A stretch of DNA of 54,286 bases from Nemertoderma westbladi (GCA_032718475.1 JAUCBJ010008445.1:1-54286); one strand, 5' to 3'; numbered from the stretch's first letter, positions 31,153-42,480 are shown. The notes: generated by a model not told the origin, from the letters alone. Translations and numbers: made by a program.

Positions 31153-32355
31153 TGTAAAGGCTTTTGCGGATCTAACTAGTTATTTTCCCCGCAAAGTACT
31201 CTGTAGGTGTTTTAACAGACATAAAAAGCCGTTTCCTTACTGTACCGGTGTTTTAGTGGACATAAAAGCCATTTCTTCTATATGTGTACTTTAGCGGACA
31301 TAACTAACTGTGTACTTTAGCGGACATAACTAGCGATCTTATGTCGCAATAGCCAAAATCCTCTTGACACAGTGTAGTTACTATGACGACGGCTAACAGC
31401 TGATCTGTACACGTGGAGCTTTTCCTTTATTCTCTGTCGTTTCTTTGTTCGGTCGACCAATCAGAGCGTTTTTTGACTCTGTGTTGGAGGTTGTATACAG
31501 AAACTCATGAATTGAGTCAGTATGTGCATTTTGTCCTGAGCCCAGAAGACCGGATTTGGAATCTCTGTGTTTTCAGTCTTTAGCCCAACATTAGTAGGCT
31601 TAATTATAGAACGTATATCTGTTATCTTACTTACAAACCAATTCATACCATACCAAACCACATAACCATTCATACCTTAACATTTGTACTGCTATTTACT
31701 GTCGGTTATTCATTATATCAGTTGATGGAATATTATTATATTTGGAATACCGATAAATAATTACAAAACCCGCAATCTTCTTGATATACTGAAGGTAAGA
31801 GAGACCGGTTACATATAATGATTGCGACTTACATTAAAGTGGTTTTGAAGTGAATCTAATGCTATTTCATAGGCACTACATGTATCGGTCATTGTTCTCT
31901 TTATATGTGACTAAAATTAGTGAAGGTCGGCAGATCGGTGTGCAGCATTGTGCAGTATTGTGTATGATTGTGACTGATAACAAAGCATCTCCTAAAGAAT
32001 GCGCCATATACGTGAATCCATAGCCATCCCGTTGTGTCTAGTTTAAGTCATAACTCTGTTTACATATTTAGAGCGCCACGTCCTAAAGGAACTGTTAATA
32101 TTTCCCGAAAGTGAATAATATTTGTCAGAGATTATATATTACAATCAGTCGAATAATACAGTAGGCCTACACCGCAATAAGGTTAGGCTTCCGAATCCAG
32201 TCTCCCGGGTATATCCAGCGGGTGAATGGTCGCGCATAGACTGGCTTCGGCTAATGTAGTGTATCAAATACTCGTCATAGGCTAAAGTCGATTTATTATC
32301 TAGAAGACATCCAAATTTGGCAGGTTAAACTGCTAAAGGTCTAAAAGCGTGAACA
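31153..32355 (+). mobile_element. BEL-3 3' LTR
   Basis: 1,203 bp, nearly identical to 19564-20771; the 5-bp length difference is the single indel near 20376 (repeat of the tgtatg phrase). TG...CA ends. Confidence 0.93.
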
Positions 32356-32360
32356 AAGTA
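32356..32360. repeat. BEL-3 target duplication, right
   Basis: AAGTA, matching 19559-19563. Confidence 0.9.
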
Positions 32361-32399
32361 AGTGATAACTAGAAAGTAACTAGTGATAACCGAAGGCAA

Positions 32400-32550
32400 A
32401 CCGGCCCTTATATAGTAAATCTGGGACATAGAATCCGCTAGAACCTTCCAGAGCATTCCATGGCCTCACATTGGATCAATAAGATGTTCCATGCCCTATG
32501 ATTGGCCCAACTCATCGTTTCATATGTTGTACGCACCTCATTGGTTTACC
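32400..32550 (-). promoter_or_regulatory. Minus-strand promoter-like region, probable BEL-2 LTR
   Basis: On the minus strand it has TATATAAG (plus-strand 32407-32414) and three CCAAT boxes upstream (plus-strand attgg at 32470, 32501 and 32540). Transcription would run leftward into BEL-2 pol were BEL-3 absent. No second LTR copy is available to fix the boundaries. Confidence 0.5.
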
Positions 32551-32596
32551 AAATTAGATCAAATTAAAATAAATTGCCCAAAAATGCAAATTTCCC

Positions 32597-32667
32597 GACT
32601 GGGATTCGAACTCGTAACCTATCTGTAATGTAACCAATGCCTTAACCATCTGACCACTGCGCCATTA
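32597..32667 (-). ncRNA. tRNA-like sequence / SINE head with A and B boxes
   Basis: On the minus strand it has TGGCGCAGTGG (fits the Pol III A box) and GAGTTCGAATCCC (fits the B box) with about 42 bases between, as in tRNA-derived SINEs. The T arm does not pair well and the acceptor is unclear, so it is not a functional tRNA by eye. Confidence 0.5.
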
Positions 32668-32733
32668 GATTACCTACAGATTTTATGTGTACCAATATGA
32701 ATAGGCATATTACATTACTATAATTTAATCAAA

Positions 32734-34946
32734 ATGCGTCAGATTTTAGAAAGTTTTTACGTTAAACTACAAATGCTACCTTATAGTGAAATAATCCATC
32801 ATGGGGACTTATATTATGCCAGGTGTATACTTCCCGGATGGGGACATGACCAATTTAGAACTATACATGTTCTCCGATGCATCCCTGGAAGCATATGGTG
32901 CGGCACTTTATTTGGTGCAGTGGAAGGGGACTCATAAGCCCAGGCTTGCCTTTAGTAAAACGAGGTCAACGCCATCAGATTCAGCATCAGTGCTGAAACT
33001 CGAGCTAACGGCTGCGAGATTAGGAGTGAGAGCGACAGCATACTTGGTGGAAACGATACCAAGTATAGTAGAGACGCAATACTGGACAGATTCCATGGTA
33101 GTGTTGGGATGGTTGCATAATGAGAAGATGCATTAGCCCATATCTGTGGCGAATAGAGTGGATGAGATAAGAGCAACGTCACACTTGGAGAAGTGGCACT
33201 ACGGCCCAACTGACGACAATCCAGTGGATCTGCTATCGAGGGGCGTTGTGCGCCGCACTTTCTCGAGGAAGCAGGAGTTGTGGCAGCATGGCCCACACTT
33301 CCTTAACGATAGGTCGAGCTGGCCACCGATGAGGAAGGTAGACCCAAGTACAGAGGAAGTGACAGTGGAGGAGGAATCAGAGGAATCAGAGGGGGAGGAA
33401 ATATTTAGTCAACTAGTGAGGGAGGTTAAGGAGGCACCCCCACGATCAAAGCCGATAGAGTCGTGCAATATCCCAACGGATAGGTTGCTCATTTACAGCT
33501 CCAGCTGGTATAAGACGAAGAAGCTAGTAGCATATCTGAGTGCCTACGGAGAATTCCTTAGGGGAGCTAGAAAGGATACCAAAACGAGACTCACCATCGA
33601 TCTGGAAGGAGTGGCCAAAGCCGTGATACGATACGAGCAAAGGAAGGGATACGGAGACGAGGTAAACCGCTTCAGCAAACAATAACGCCTTCATCAAGAC
33701 AGCGAGCTCAATGCGCTGTCACCACAATTAGCTAAGGATGGGATCCTAAGTCATGAACTCCTGGGTGGTAAACAACATCAGCCCCATAATCCCAACAAAG
33801 CCGATAATAATCCACAACAAATCACCAATAGTCTACCAGATCATATGGGACACCCATAAGTCCATACTACACTGGGGTACCAACCAGACCCTAATAGAGA
33901 TTCGAAAGATATTCTGGGTTATCCAGCTCAGGAAGATGGTGAAGGAGGTAGTGGGGCAATGCCAGATGTGCCGACGGACGAAGAAGGAGAGGGCCGTACA
34001 GGAGATGGCGCCATTGCCGACCAACAGGATGAGGCATCACGACCCACCGTTCACACACTGTGGTGTGGACATGTTTGGGCCGATTAAAATAAAGGCGATG
34101 CGGCATACGGAGAAACGCTACGGCATTATCTTCATCTGCAATAATACGAAGGCGGTGGGGATAGAACTGGCTCAGGACGCCACGGCGTCGGCATTTATTA
34201 ATGCGCTAGAGAGGTTCATGACCCGGAGAGGAGGAACAGTATAGGTACTATACTTTCGTGGGCGCGGAGAATGAGTTAGTGAGGCCCTTGACATTCTGGA
34301 GGGCGAAGAAGTCAAGGCAGAGATGAGGACACACCTAATCAGGTGGAAGAGGAGAACTCCATACGCACCACAAATGCTGGGATGTGTAGAGCGACTTGTG
34401 GGAAGCTCCAACCAACTCATGACCAAGCTGATGAATAACCATATGGTCACTGAGGACGTACTAAGGACAGTCCTGGCGAAATGCGAGGGAAATATCAACA
34501 GCCGGCTGCTGTATCCCGAGTGAGACGATCCAGAATCCCTGGACGTCCTAACACCAGCACACCTGCTGATGGAGAGACCAGTGACGATTGACATGCGAAA
34601 CATCGATCCAGACGATATGCATTCGTGTCAAAACTGGAAGGTGGCTAAGGCGATAAGTGCAGAGTATTGGACAAGGTGGATCCATGAGTACCTTCCAACA
34701 CTGCACAAGAGGAGTAAATGGAGGAATAACCAGAGGGAGCTAAGAAAAGGTGACTTGATAATCGTCACAGATGATACGATTATCAACAATCACTGGAGGT
34801 TGGCTAGGGTAGTGGAGACCTACCCCGACGAAGACGGAAGAATTAGATCCGTGGAAGTGAGGATCAGAGGGAAGATAGGGGCCAAAGATAGGAAGACCTA
34901 CAAGAGGGCGGTAGGGAAGTGTTGCCTATTGGTGGGATCGCCCTAA
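32734..34946 (+). pseudogene. BEL-1 RNase H and integrase, broken
   Basis: The continuation of BEL-1 pol past the BEL-2/BEL-3 nest. RNase H: LYMFSDASLEAYG, LKLELTAARLG and YWTDSMVVLGW (catalytic D, E, D); then TAG at 33134 in frame, and the linker DNPVDLLSRG. After a frameshift between 33685 and 33753, the integrase has a zinc-binding segment with HWGTNQTL and CQMCRR, then HCGVDMFGP (first Asp). A stop at 34242 and a small deletion follow where the second catalytic Asp (DNGTNF-type) should be. CVERLVGS (Glu) follows. A TGA at 34521 precedes the C-terminal DUF5641-like domain (WIHEYLPTLHKRSKW). The missing second Asp and stops make it inactive. Confidence 0.88.
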
Positions 34947-36144
34947 ACTAGAGTCATCCAATATATCGGACTGAGGGGGGTGGGAATGAGGGCGAGACGC
35001 CCTTCCCACACACTAAACAAAAAAAAAATAAATAAATAAAATAAAATAAGCAGTAGTAAAAAAGTACTAAGGTACGCTGTAGGTAGACATTATGTACATT
35101 TGATGGGTATGGACGTACCAATGTACATAATACATGTACAATTACGTACGTTGGATGGGTACAAAATGTACCAACGTACCTAATTTACATACCCACTATT
35201 GTGGGCACTGAGGGCGCCACCTGAGGAGTTGAACGGGAGGTATGTACGCATACTATAGTAGAGGGGTACATAGTGCCATACATTTGTGGGCACTGAGGGC
35301 GCCACGTGAGGAGTTGACGGGAGGTATGTACAATACCGTAGTAGAGGGGTACATAGTACCGTAAATTTGTGGGCACTGAGGGCACCATGTGAGGAGTTGA
35401 GGGAGGGTATGTGTATGCATACCATAGTAGAAGGGTACATAGTACCGTAAATACGTAATATGTACTATAGTGGGCACTGAGGGCACCACATAAGAAGTTG
35501 AGGGGGATATGCATGCATACAGTAATAGAAGGGTACACGGTACCATAGTGAAGATTAGGAGGGGTATACATTGCGTACATCTGTTGGGCACAATGTGCCA
35601 ACGTACGTAATAAATACCAGCACAAGCCCGGGTCAATGGGACCAATAACACGTAATACGTACTATTGTGGGCACTGATGGCGCCACGTGAGGAGTTGTAG
35701 GGGGTATGTAGGCATAGTAGAATAGATCGTGTAGGCCGCACGAACTAGACTTCTGTAGCGCATAGCCCATGGTGCAGAGTTAGAGGACTGCTACAGAGCC
35801 AGAAAGTTGTCTGGTAGGAAGCTAGTACAAGGGTAAGAAAATTGTAGCTAGTCTTCTCTGTAGGCAAGTAGTGATGAATTACTTACATAGTAATTGAGTA
35901 GCAGCTAGAGTAATAGCACGTCAGTTGAGGTTGGGGAGTGAACACAGCACTGAAGAATCAGGGGTAAATTGGCACATAGAGGGGAATACTCATACGAAAC
36001 ACTGGCAGAACGCATATAGGAGGTAGGCCATCACTGATTTAAACTAATTAAGACCATACTTATTTATCTCTTGCCCTACTGAGCCTTTCTAAGGCACCAC
36101 CAGTCTGGTGAGAGAGGAGAATCGTGATGGCCCAGAAACTATGA
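34947..36144. other. BEL-1 spacer between integrase and exonuclease-like ORF
   Basis: Starts with an A-rich stretch (35019-35050), followed by gtacgt-rich repeats and the minisatellite at 35197-35720. No gene seen. In BEL-2 the corresponding place holds the N-terminal half of the third gene, so that half seems lost here. Confidence 0.5.
35197..35720. repeat. About 85-bp minisatellite in BEL-1
   Basis: Five copies of gtgggcactgagggcgccac (variants) occur at about 35201, 35288, 35370, 35470 and 35668. Each is followed by gaggagttg and ggtatgta, with ggggtacatagtacc between. The last interval holds an extra, diverged stretch. Confidence 0.85.
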
Positions 36145-36597
36145 AGGAGTTTATCGTATTCCGTGGAGAAGGGGGGATATATGGTCCCGGGTGACGTGGA
36201 GACAGTAGAGGATGATGGTGGGACAAGAAAGGGGTCAGGAGGGTCGAGTAGAACTATATTGCTGCATTTAGTGGCGGTGAACGGAGATATTTTTCTGTTT
36301 GATCTAGCGACCTATGGTAAGAAGACTGGGCCAAAGTTGAACCGCCTACCAGATGCGATGCAGAAGATGGTAAGTTCAAAGACTATGATTGAGATTGGAT
36401 CGGCGATACGTGGTGAAGTGGAGAGGATTATTGGACCGGGCACCCCGAATCTTCTGGACATGCAGGTAGTCTACAAGGTTATGACAAAACCAGATGGACT
36501 TGCGGATTCACTCAAGTGGGGGGCGAGACGGGGAGAGACGATTTATATCACTTCCGAAGGGGGGGTTAAGACACGTCGTGTAGACGAATATATATAA
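36145..36597 (+). CDS. BEL-1 exonuclease-like ORF (remnant)
   Basis: Open from 36145 to 36597, with the first GTG at 36163 and no ATG near the start. Numbering from 36163: GYMVPGDVETV gives a D-x-E at 11-13, followed by a hydrophobic strand (TILLHLVAV, IFLFDLATY), then LPDAM and IEIGSAIRGEVERI (77-90). This order matches the second half of the BEL-2 third gene, including the RSL...GYM phrase just before D-x-E and the LP...IxIGS.xR spacing. The BEL-2 Asp at the end of the second motif is Glu 85 here. A later Asp lies in NLLDMQVVY. The overall pattern is that of the RNase D/WRN 3'-5' exonuclease fold; truncated and probably inactive. Function is inferred from motif order only. Confidence 0.5.
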   Translation, partial: RSLSYSVEKGGYMVPGDVETVEDDGGTRKGSGGSSRTILLHLVAVNGDIFLFDLATYGKKTGPKLNRLPDAMQKMVSSKTMIEIGSAIRGEVERIIGPGTPNLLDMQVVYKVMTKPDGLADSLKWGARRGETIYITSEGGVKTRRVDEYI

Positions 36598-37022
36598 TAT
36601 ATAATATACGTACTATAGTCAAGTACTTTTTTCCAACTAGCTACTGGGACTGGGGACCAATTGACTAGAACAGGAAGACAAGACATTAGACGGAACACTT
36701 CTTGAGTGCGACGGCATAAACGAGAATGTTAGGCCCGACAGAAGTGAGTGGGGATAAAATGGGTTGAGTATCAGGGGAGCATGGGGAGAAGGTGCTAGAG
36801 TTAATGGAGAAAAGTAAAGGGTGCGAGGTCCGAGTGTGGGGAGCGAGCGGAGAGGAGGATGAGTCCTAAGAGACTAGTGAGAGAAAAAGGGACAACAAAG
36901 TCCGAGAGATAAAATTGCGTGACGAGTGAGATCCACATCCATAATTAGATTGGATTCCAGCGGAATTGAAGCGCACTTAAGGTTGATGCTATCTTCTCAC
37001 TGGGAAGATAACATGGGGGGAG
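36598..37022 (+). other. BEL-1 3' untranslated region and polypurine tract
   Basis: No gene. It ends in aacatggggggag, the purine tract directly before the 3' LTR. Confidence 0.6.
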
Positions 37023-37689
37023 TGTAAGCGGATTCAATTCCCTGCACTACCCAGCAGAAAATGGGCGAAGTGGCATTTTACCAATTATACTTGGGAAGGT
37101 GACATTACCAATAATAATGTCAACTAACAACCAATTTAGGCGATACACATCGCCAGCCACAAAGAAAGTTGAGAGGTCATAAACCATCTCAGGGGACAAA
37201 GGGGCTAGCAGGGCTAGCACGTGGGGAGAGTGGCAACAGGGAGTGGCGTGATGGTAATTAATCGGTTTAGCCAATGATGGGAGGGGAAAAGGTGGCGTGG
37301 TGATGGTGATGGCGTGGTGAAAAGGATGGCAGGTGATTGGAACGCATCTACTGGCCAGGCCACTCAATACAGTAGCTGTGATTAATATGTGTTAGTAATA
37401 TATAACCGTTGCACTTGTGGATTATGATTCAGTTGGTAATCTGTAGAGTTGTGAGACTGGAACGGTTTTTAACCGTCGTCATTACCGTGCTATCATATTC
37501 TGACTGTGCTATTATTATGTTCTGTGATTATAACAACTAAGACTAAAACTGAGTTATTCCAACGGCCTCCGGCCTATTATATTATATTCAGACACCACAG
37601 CCTTTCAGCAGCCTACAGACGCGGCGACGCGTATAACACACACACACCAGTCGGGGTCCAAACTGCCAACTCTGTTGGATCCCATCACA
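37023..37689 (+). mobile_element. BEL-1 3' LTR
   Basis: Begins TGTAAGCGGATTC and ends ATCACA. It matches 3375-4023 apart from point changes and an extra block around 37290-37340, and is followed by aatcc. Confidence 0.87.
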
Positions 37690-37743
37690 AATCCCGCACC
37701 CAGCTCAAACAAACTCAAACTAAACATTGGTGTGGATTTTAGT

Positions 37744-37878
37744 TGCAATGCATGCGAATTTGGTTCCAATGGATGCGAATTTAGTTCCAATGGATGCGAA
37801 TTTAGTTCCAATGGATGCGAACTTAGTTCCAATGGAAACGAATTTAGTTCAAATGGAAGCAAATTTAGTTCCAATGTT
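37744..37878. repeat. 21-bp minisatellite
   Basis: Six or so units of atgcgaatttagttccaatg (plus one base) with increasing divergence to the right. The apparent SNGCEFS heptads in one frame are a by-product of the 21-bp period. Confidence 0.9.
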
Positions 37879-38348
37879 TCAGGTGTTGGGCGAGCCACGT
37901 AGTTGGTGAAGAATCTGTTTAATGACATTATTAGGTGGATGGTTAAATAATAATTGTAAATAACTAATCCAAAACACCCAACCTCCTAACCAAAACAATC
38001 TTATCCCAAACAACGCCCGACCTCTAAACCCAAACAATGCCCAACCTCCTAACACAAACAACGCCCATCCACCTAATCCGAAACAACTGGTAAATATTGT
38101 ATTTGGTGTGAAAATGGCACATGTGGATGACTTGAGTATATAATACTACAGACTCATTCAGTCAGTATCAATATACCCGTAATTAATATAAAAAAACAAT
38201 AAAACAACAAAAACTAATATAGATTTCAAAATGTGTAATTATACATTTAATTCATCAATAATAATTCCTTTTTTAAAAATGACAGAAGGGTTTTACAATT
38301 ATTGTACACTATACACTAATTACACTAATTAAGTAATTCGTACAATTA

Positions 38349-38420
38349 GCCTGTACACTAATTAAATATATTTCTGAGAAGAATCTCATTCTGAATATCA
38401 TTTCTCAAACTGGGTAGGCC
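38349..38420 (+). repeat. Second copy of the 3225-3295 sequence
   Basis: cctgtacactaattaaatat followed by tttctgagaagaatctcatt, same orientation and few differences from 3225-3295. Confidence 0.8.
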
Positions 38421-38722
38421 TACCCGTATACTGCTCGCTTACATTCGAGGTTCGCCACACATTGAAATAATTACACATTGCTTACATTGAAATAATAGTG
38501 TGTGCAGATCTTGCTAAACTATGCTCACTATCATGATATATAGACGGAAGTGCAGTGCACGTCACAGATAATTTTCTTCTGGATATCGGGTTGAAAAACC
38601 TATCAGTTTATGAGTTTCGAGACAAATCAATCTCTTCTAATCTCATCTACAATGTCATGGGTCTTTGAGTATATTCATGTGAAAAACTGTTTAAATTTTA
38701 AAATTGCTCTACTGAGTTGTAT

Positions 38723-39036
38723 TGTGAAGGGATTCACGAGTTGGCGAGGGAATCCCAACCGGATGTGTTCGCTTTCGGGCTATACGTGTCGCCGCGTCCG
38801 TAGGCTGCTGAAAGGCTGGCAATGTCTGAGTTCTAAGGCCGAAGGCGGTTTGAATAACTGAGTTTTAGTAGCAGTTGTTCGTAATGTCAGAATATAATAA
38901 TAGCACAATCAGAATATAATAGCACGGTAAATGACGATGGTTAAAAACCGTTCCAGTCCCACAACTCTACACATACCAACTGAAAAATAGGTAATAAGTG
39001 TAACGGTTATATTACTAACACACGTAATCCGCTTCT
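38723..39036 (-). mobile_element. Inverted, internally deleted BEL-1-type LTR
   Basis: The minus strand matches the BEL-1 LTR from its end (gagttggc, gtcgccgcgtc, ctcagttttagt, cacggtaa, cggttaaaaaccgttccagt) back to gttagtaat. It then jumps to the LTR start (agcggatt). Most of the first 350 bp of the LTR is missing. It abuts the LINE. Confidence 0.75.
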
Positions 39037-40712
39037 CCAGTGATCACCGCCTTATTGTGGCCAAGGTAAGACTTAGTCTGCGTGCTAGCAGAACAACGAA
39101 ATCTGCCTTGCCGCGGCATGACTGGTCCTCTCTGTTGCAACAGCCAAGTGTGAGATCCAGCTTCACACTACAGCTGAGCAACAGGTATGAGGTTCTTGCC
39201 TCTGAGGCCGCAGATCACTGTGAGGACTATACTGCCTTCACAGAAGCAGTTAAGTTAGCAGCTGCAGAAACAGTTCCTGTATACCCTCGAAACAGGAAAA
39301 GGGCCCCCTGGATGGACTGACAACAAAATCCAGAAGTGCCGAAATGACCTATATAAGGCGCAGATAGAGTCCCGACTCAAACAGACTACAGCAGCCAAGA
39401 ATGCAGTTAAGGCTGCATCTAGGTCCCTGAACAGGCAGTATTCTGTTAATCTACAGGAGCTAATAAACCAACAGGTTGATGCCATCAATGATGCTGACGA
39501 CAGCAGGCAATCATCCCAGGCATGGAAATCGATCAACTTGCTTACTGGGAGGAAAAGCCAACCAACCACCAAGGTTAAGGCTGAATCACCAGCCGATCGC
39601 CTCAATAATGGTTGGAAGGCCCACTTTGAAAACCTCCTCAATAATGACAGGGTATTACCTGATAACTTTATAGAAGTAAAAGTGTCTGAGTCTGTACTCC
39701 TAGATATTCCCATTGGCGATAAATCCTTTGCAGAAGTGAAGGCTGCTGCAAAGAGCATTAAGACCAATCGTGCCAGTGGAGTAGATGGTGTTCCCCCTGA
39801 AGTCTTTAAAATACCTGAGTGTTTAAAGCTCATCTATCCCATCATAGTAGACATGTACCGAACAACAAGAGTCCCACAAGAAATGAAAACAAATAAGTTG
39901 GTGCCAGTTCCCAAGAAGGTCAACCTAACACTCTATGGTTCTTTTCGGGGAATCTCATTGATCTCGATTGCTGCAAAGCTATACAATAGAATTCTATTAA
40001 ATCGCATCAGGGATCCCATTGAGAGACTGCTTCGTGGAAATCAGAATGGATTCCGTAAAGGTCGTGGGACCATGGAACCCATTTTGGCACTTAGAAGGAT
40101 AATTGAAGAGTTATCAAAAAAGAAAGACAGGCATCTGGCTGTTATCTTTGTTGACTTCTTCAAGGCCTTTGATTCAATCTCCCGCTCACGTATGTTCAGC
40201 ATACTTTCATTATATGGGATTCCTGATGAAATTATTGCAGCAATCAGATCAGTATACGATGGTTCAACAACATTTGTGTCTACTGTTGATGGTGACACAG
40301 AACCATTTGAAGTGTTATGGGGCGTCCTCCAGGGAGACATACTTGCACCATTCTTGTTCATAATTGTGGTTGACTATGTTCTACGCATGTCCTTAGATCA
40401 TCATAATGATGATGGGGTGCTGATAACTCCACCTACTGGCTCCAGAAGTCGAGGAAATCCTGCCAAGTACCTAACTGATCTAGACTTTGCTGATGACTTA
40501 GGAGTACTCTCAGAATCACTAGAGGGAGCCCAACGGTTCCTCAGCTCATTAGAACATGCTGCTTCTAGTGTTGGTCTTTTTATTAATTCCAGAAAGACCA
40601 AAATTTTGACAGTTAACTTTGAAAGTTCTCAGCAAGTCTCTGATCGGATGAGCATAAGCTCAAGGGATGTTATGCTTGAGCATGTGGACGACTTCTGTTA
40701 CCTGGGATCACT
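39036..40712 (+). pseudogene. LINE endonuclease tail and reverse transcriptase, left piece
   Basis: The first frame (39036-39320) begins at the SDH motif that closes the APE endonuclease and runs into the linker. A one-base frameshift at about 39313-39316 leads to the long RT frame. That frame shows ASGVDGVPPEVFK, then SFRGISLISIAAKLYNRIL, NGFRKGRGTMEPI, FVDFFKAFDSI (first catalytic Asp), GVLQGDILAPFLF, YLTDLDFADDLGVL (FADD catalytic pair), and FINSRKTKI. It ends at FCYLGS, where gypsy sequence begins. Catalytic residues are present; I cannot fix the clade beyond the APE-type LINE group. Confidence 0.85.
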
Positions 40713-40769
40713 ACTGTGGGATCTCCAACACTACCAATTTGTTTCCTACGTATTTGATAATTTGGGCCC

Positions 40770-42480
40770 ATGCCGCCTAAATCTAAAGGGAAGCAAATAC
40801 CCACGTCACCGCCCATGGCGGACAGCAGCGACGGCGACGAAACTATAGAAGCCCGAGGCGGCAGTCACACTCCTATCCGGATGGATGACCTCGCGCATAT
40901 TTTCGCCCACCAACAGACTGCTATGGCTCGGCTGCTGGCGCAACAGCAGGAAGATGCCAACCGTCGCCAGGAGGCTGCGGACGACCGCCTACTTCAACAA
41001 CAGGCGGCCGCGGACGACCACATCACTCAAATCCTCGCGGCTTTACAACCCGGCGTGGCGGCGGCCGCCGCACCTGGACCGCCGGTGACCCAACCCACAT
41101 ACGCGGGGGCCGCTACGAACCCAGCTCCACGACGCCGGGTTATCAACATCTCTGCCATGGAGAAGATCGACGCGGACGTCGATTTCTCCTCGTTCCGCTG
41201 GTGGAGACAGGCGTGGAGGGTCCACGCCCACCGGCAGCAGGTTGCCACATTCCCCAGGGCGGAGCAGGTTTATGCTCTCGTCACCGCCCTGGGCAGCGAC
41301 CTCCAGGAGACCATCCGCGTCACCCTCCAGGTTGACATCGACTCGGACGAGACGACCCCTTGAGACGATCCTCAACACTCTCCAGGCCCACCTCCGCTCC
41401 AAACGGAGCATCGCGATCGACGCGATCAAGTTTCACGAGTGCCGCCAAGGTGGGAACGAGGGGTTCAACTCCTTCAGGGTGGCCCTGGAGGACCTTGCGG
41501 ACACCGCCGAACTCTGCGGCCACTGCCGGGACCGGCAGATCGTTACCCAAATCCTCGTAGGTGTGCGGTGCTCGGAGACCCGCACCGAGCTGCTCAAGGT
41601 GCTCCCACAGCCAACCCTCGAGGACTGCGTGTGGATCGCGCAGAGTGTGGAGGCCAGTGAGAGGAATGACTCCATTCTGGCGAGCGGGAAACCGATCCAC
41701 AAACTCTCCTCCTACAAACGCGAGCGCTCGGTTTCCCGAACCCCGGCGGCCTCCCGCACCCCGGCAGGTTCTCGCTACTCATCCCCCGATCCTTCCCGTC
41801 GAACCAATGCATCCAACAGTTGCGGCAACTGTGGGCGAACCCACGACAAGGGGAAGGACTGCCACGCCAAGGGTATCATGTGCCACGCCTGCGGCAGGAA
41901 GGGGCACTTCAAGTCGGTGTGCTGGTCCAAATCTGCACCCAAATCGTTGAAGGTTTTGATGATCTTCCGACAACAGAGCATCCACAGCTCAGACAAAGAC
42001 CGGACCAGTTGCGACCTCAACTACATCTCTGTCGATGTAACAAACTTGAGGACAAACTGGTTTATGGGACGGGCCCGCCACTCCCTCCCAGATAGCGGAG
42101 CGGCCACCTCCGTCCTCAACGAGAAACTCTTCCTCCAACTTGGGGGTCACCATGCCGAACTCCTCCCGCTGCGGGAAGACGACAAGTTCGAGGTGGCAAA
42201 CCGGCTCCCCATGGCGGCCATGGGACGGTTCCCGGTGGAGCTCAAATACTTCAGGGTGAAGGCGATCACCGAACTGGTCATCTCCCCAGAGTCCGACGGT
42301 TTAATCCTCTCCAAGAGGACCATCCAGGACCTCGCCATCCTCCCGCGGAATTTCCTGGCTCCCCTCTGCAGCCGAGGAACCGTCGCCTCCGTCGCTCCAT
42401 CCTCGGCGACCCGCTCCCGGGACGACTACCTCCGCGAGTTCGACGACGTCTTCGACGACGACTCCGCCCACTCCCGATGA
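40770..42480 (+). pseudogene. Gypsy gag and protease, frameshifted
   Basis: The first frame (40770-41363) starts MPPKSKGKQ and has an Ala/Gln-rich coiled coil (LLAQQQEDANRRQEAADD). The capsid-like region FRWWRQAWRVHAHRQQ follows. It runs off frame at about 41360 into 41380-42480, where gag continues. A double zinc knuckle (CGNCGRTHDKGKDC, CHACGRKGHFKSVC) is followed by an aspartic protease (SLPDSGAATSVL) with the catalytic DSG intact. One frameshift separates the two halves. Typical of a Ty3/gypsy gag-pro. Confidence 0.85.

Larger units (their letters stand above)
19564..32355 (+). mobile_element. BEL-3: recent, non-autonomous BEL/Pao element with gag-protease only
   Basis: Two LTRs beginning TGTAAAGGC and ending GAACA (19564-20771, 31153-32355) differ by about 15 substitutions and one 5-bp indel by eye. 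The flanks are AAGTA at 19559-19563 and 32356-32360, a perfect 5-bp target duplication, in the range usual for BEL/Pao. A purine tract (ctgggagcgg) precedes the 3' LTR. Inside are a long repeat-rich leader, a first ORF (22953-23822), a gag-protease-remnant ORF (23755-27915) and a decayed third ORF (29551-30627). RT, most of RNase H and the integrase core are absent, so the element depends on enzymes supplied in trans. Confidence 0.93.
3375..37689 (+). mobile_element. BEL-1: outer, old BEL/Pao LTR retrotransposon (plus strand), split by later insertions
   Basis: Two similar LTRs (3375-4023 and 37023-37689) bracket BEL/Pao coding remnants in the canonical order gag, zinc knuckles, aspartic protease, RT, RNase H, integrase. 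The flanks are aatca before and aatcc after, a 5-bp target duplication with one mismatch. A purine tract (catggggggag) precedes the 3' LTR. Coding parts lie at 4637-11740 and 32734-36597. They are interrupted by a LINE fragment at 9559-10279 and by the BEL-2/BEL-3 nest at about 11740-32730. Many frameshifts and stops, and LTRs differing by an indel of about 40 bp, mark it as the oldest layer. Confidence 0.85.
37690..38722. other. Right flank of BEL-1 with minisatellites
   Basis: Non-coding. It contains the 21-bp array (37744-37878), an imperfect array of about 27 bp based on caaacaacgcccaacctcct (37970-38090), and the 38349-38420 copy of the left flank. No gene recognised. Confidence 0.6.

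Noticed and set aside
32597-32667. Functional tRNA gene
   Set aside because: A and B boxes are present but the T arm and acceptor stem do not pair properly by eye.
35180-35741. Minus-strand Tyr/Pro/His-rich proteins over 35180-35741
   Set aside because: They are translations of the 85-bp minisatellite.
37744-37878. CRISPR-like array
   Set aside because: Contiguous 21-bp units without spacers, in a eukaryotic retrotransposon-rich region; a minisatellite.
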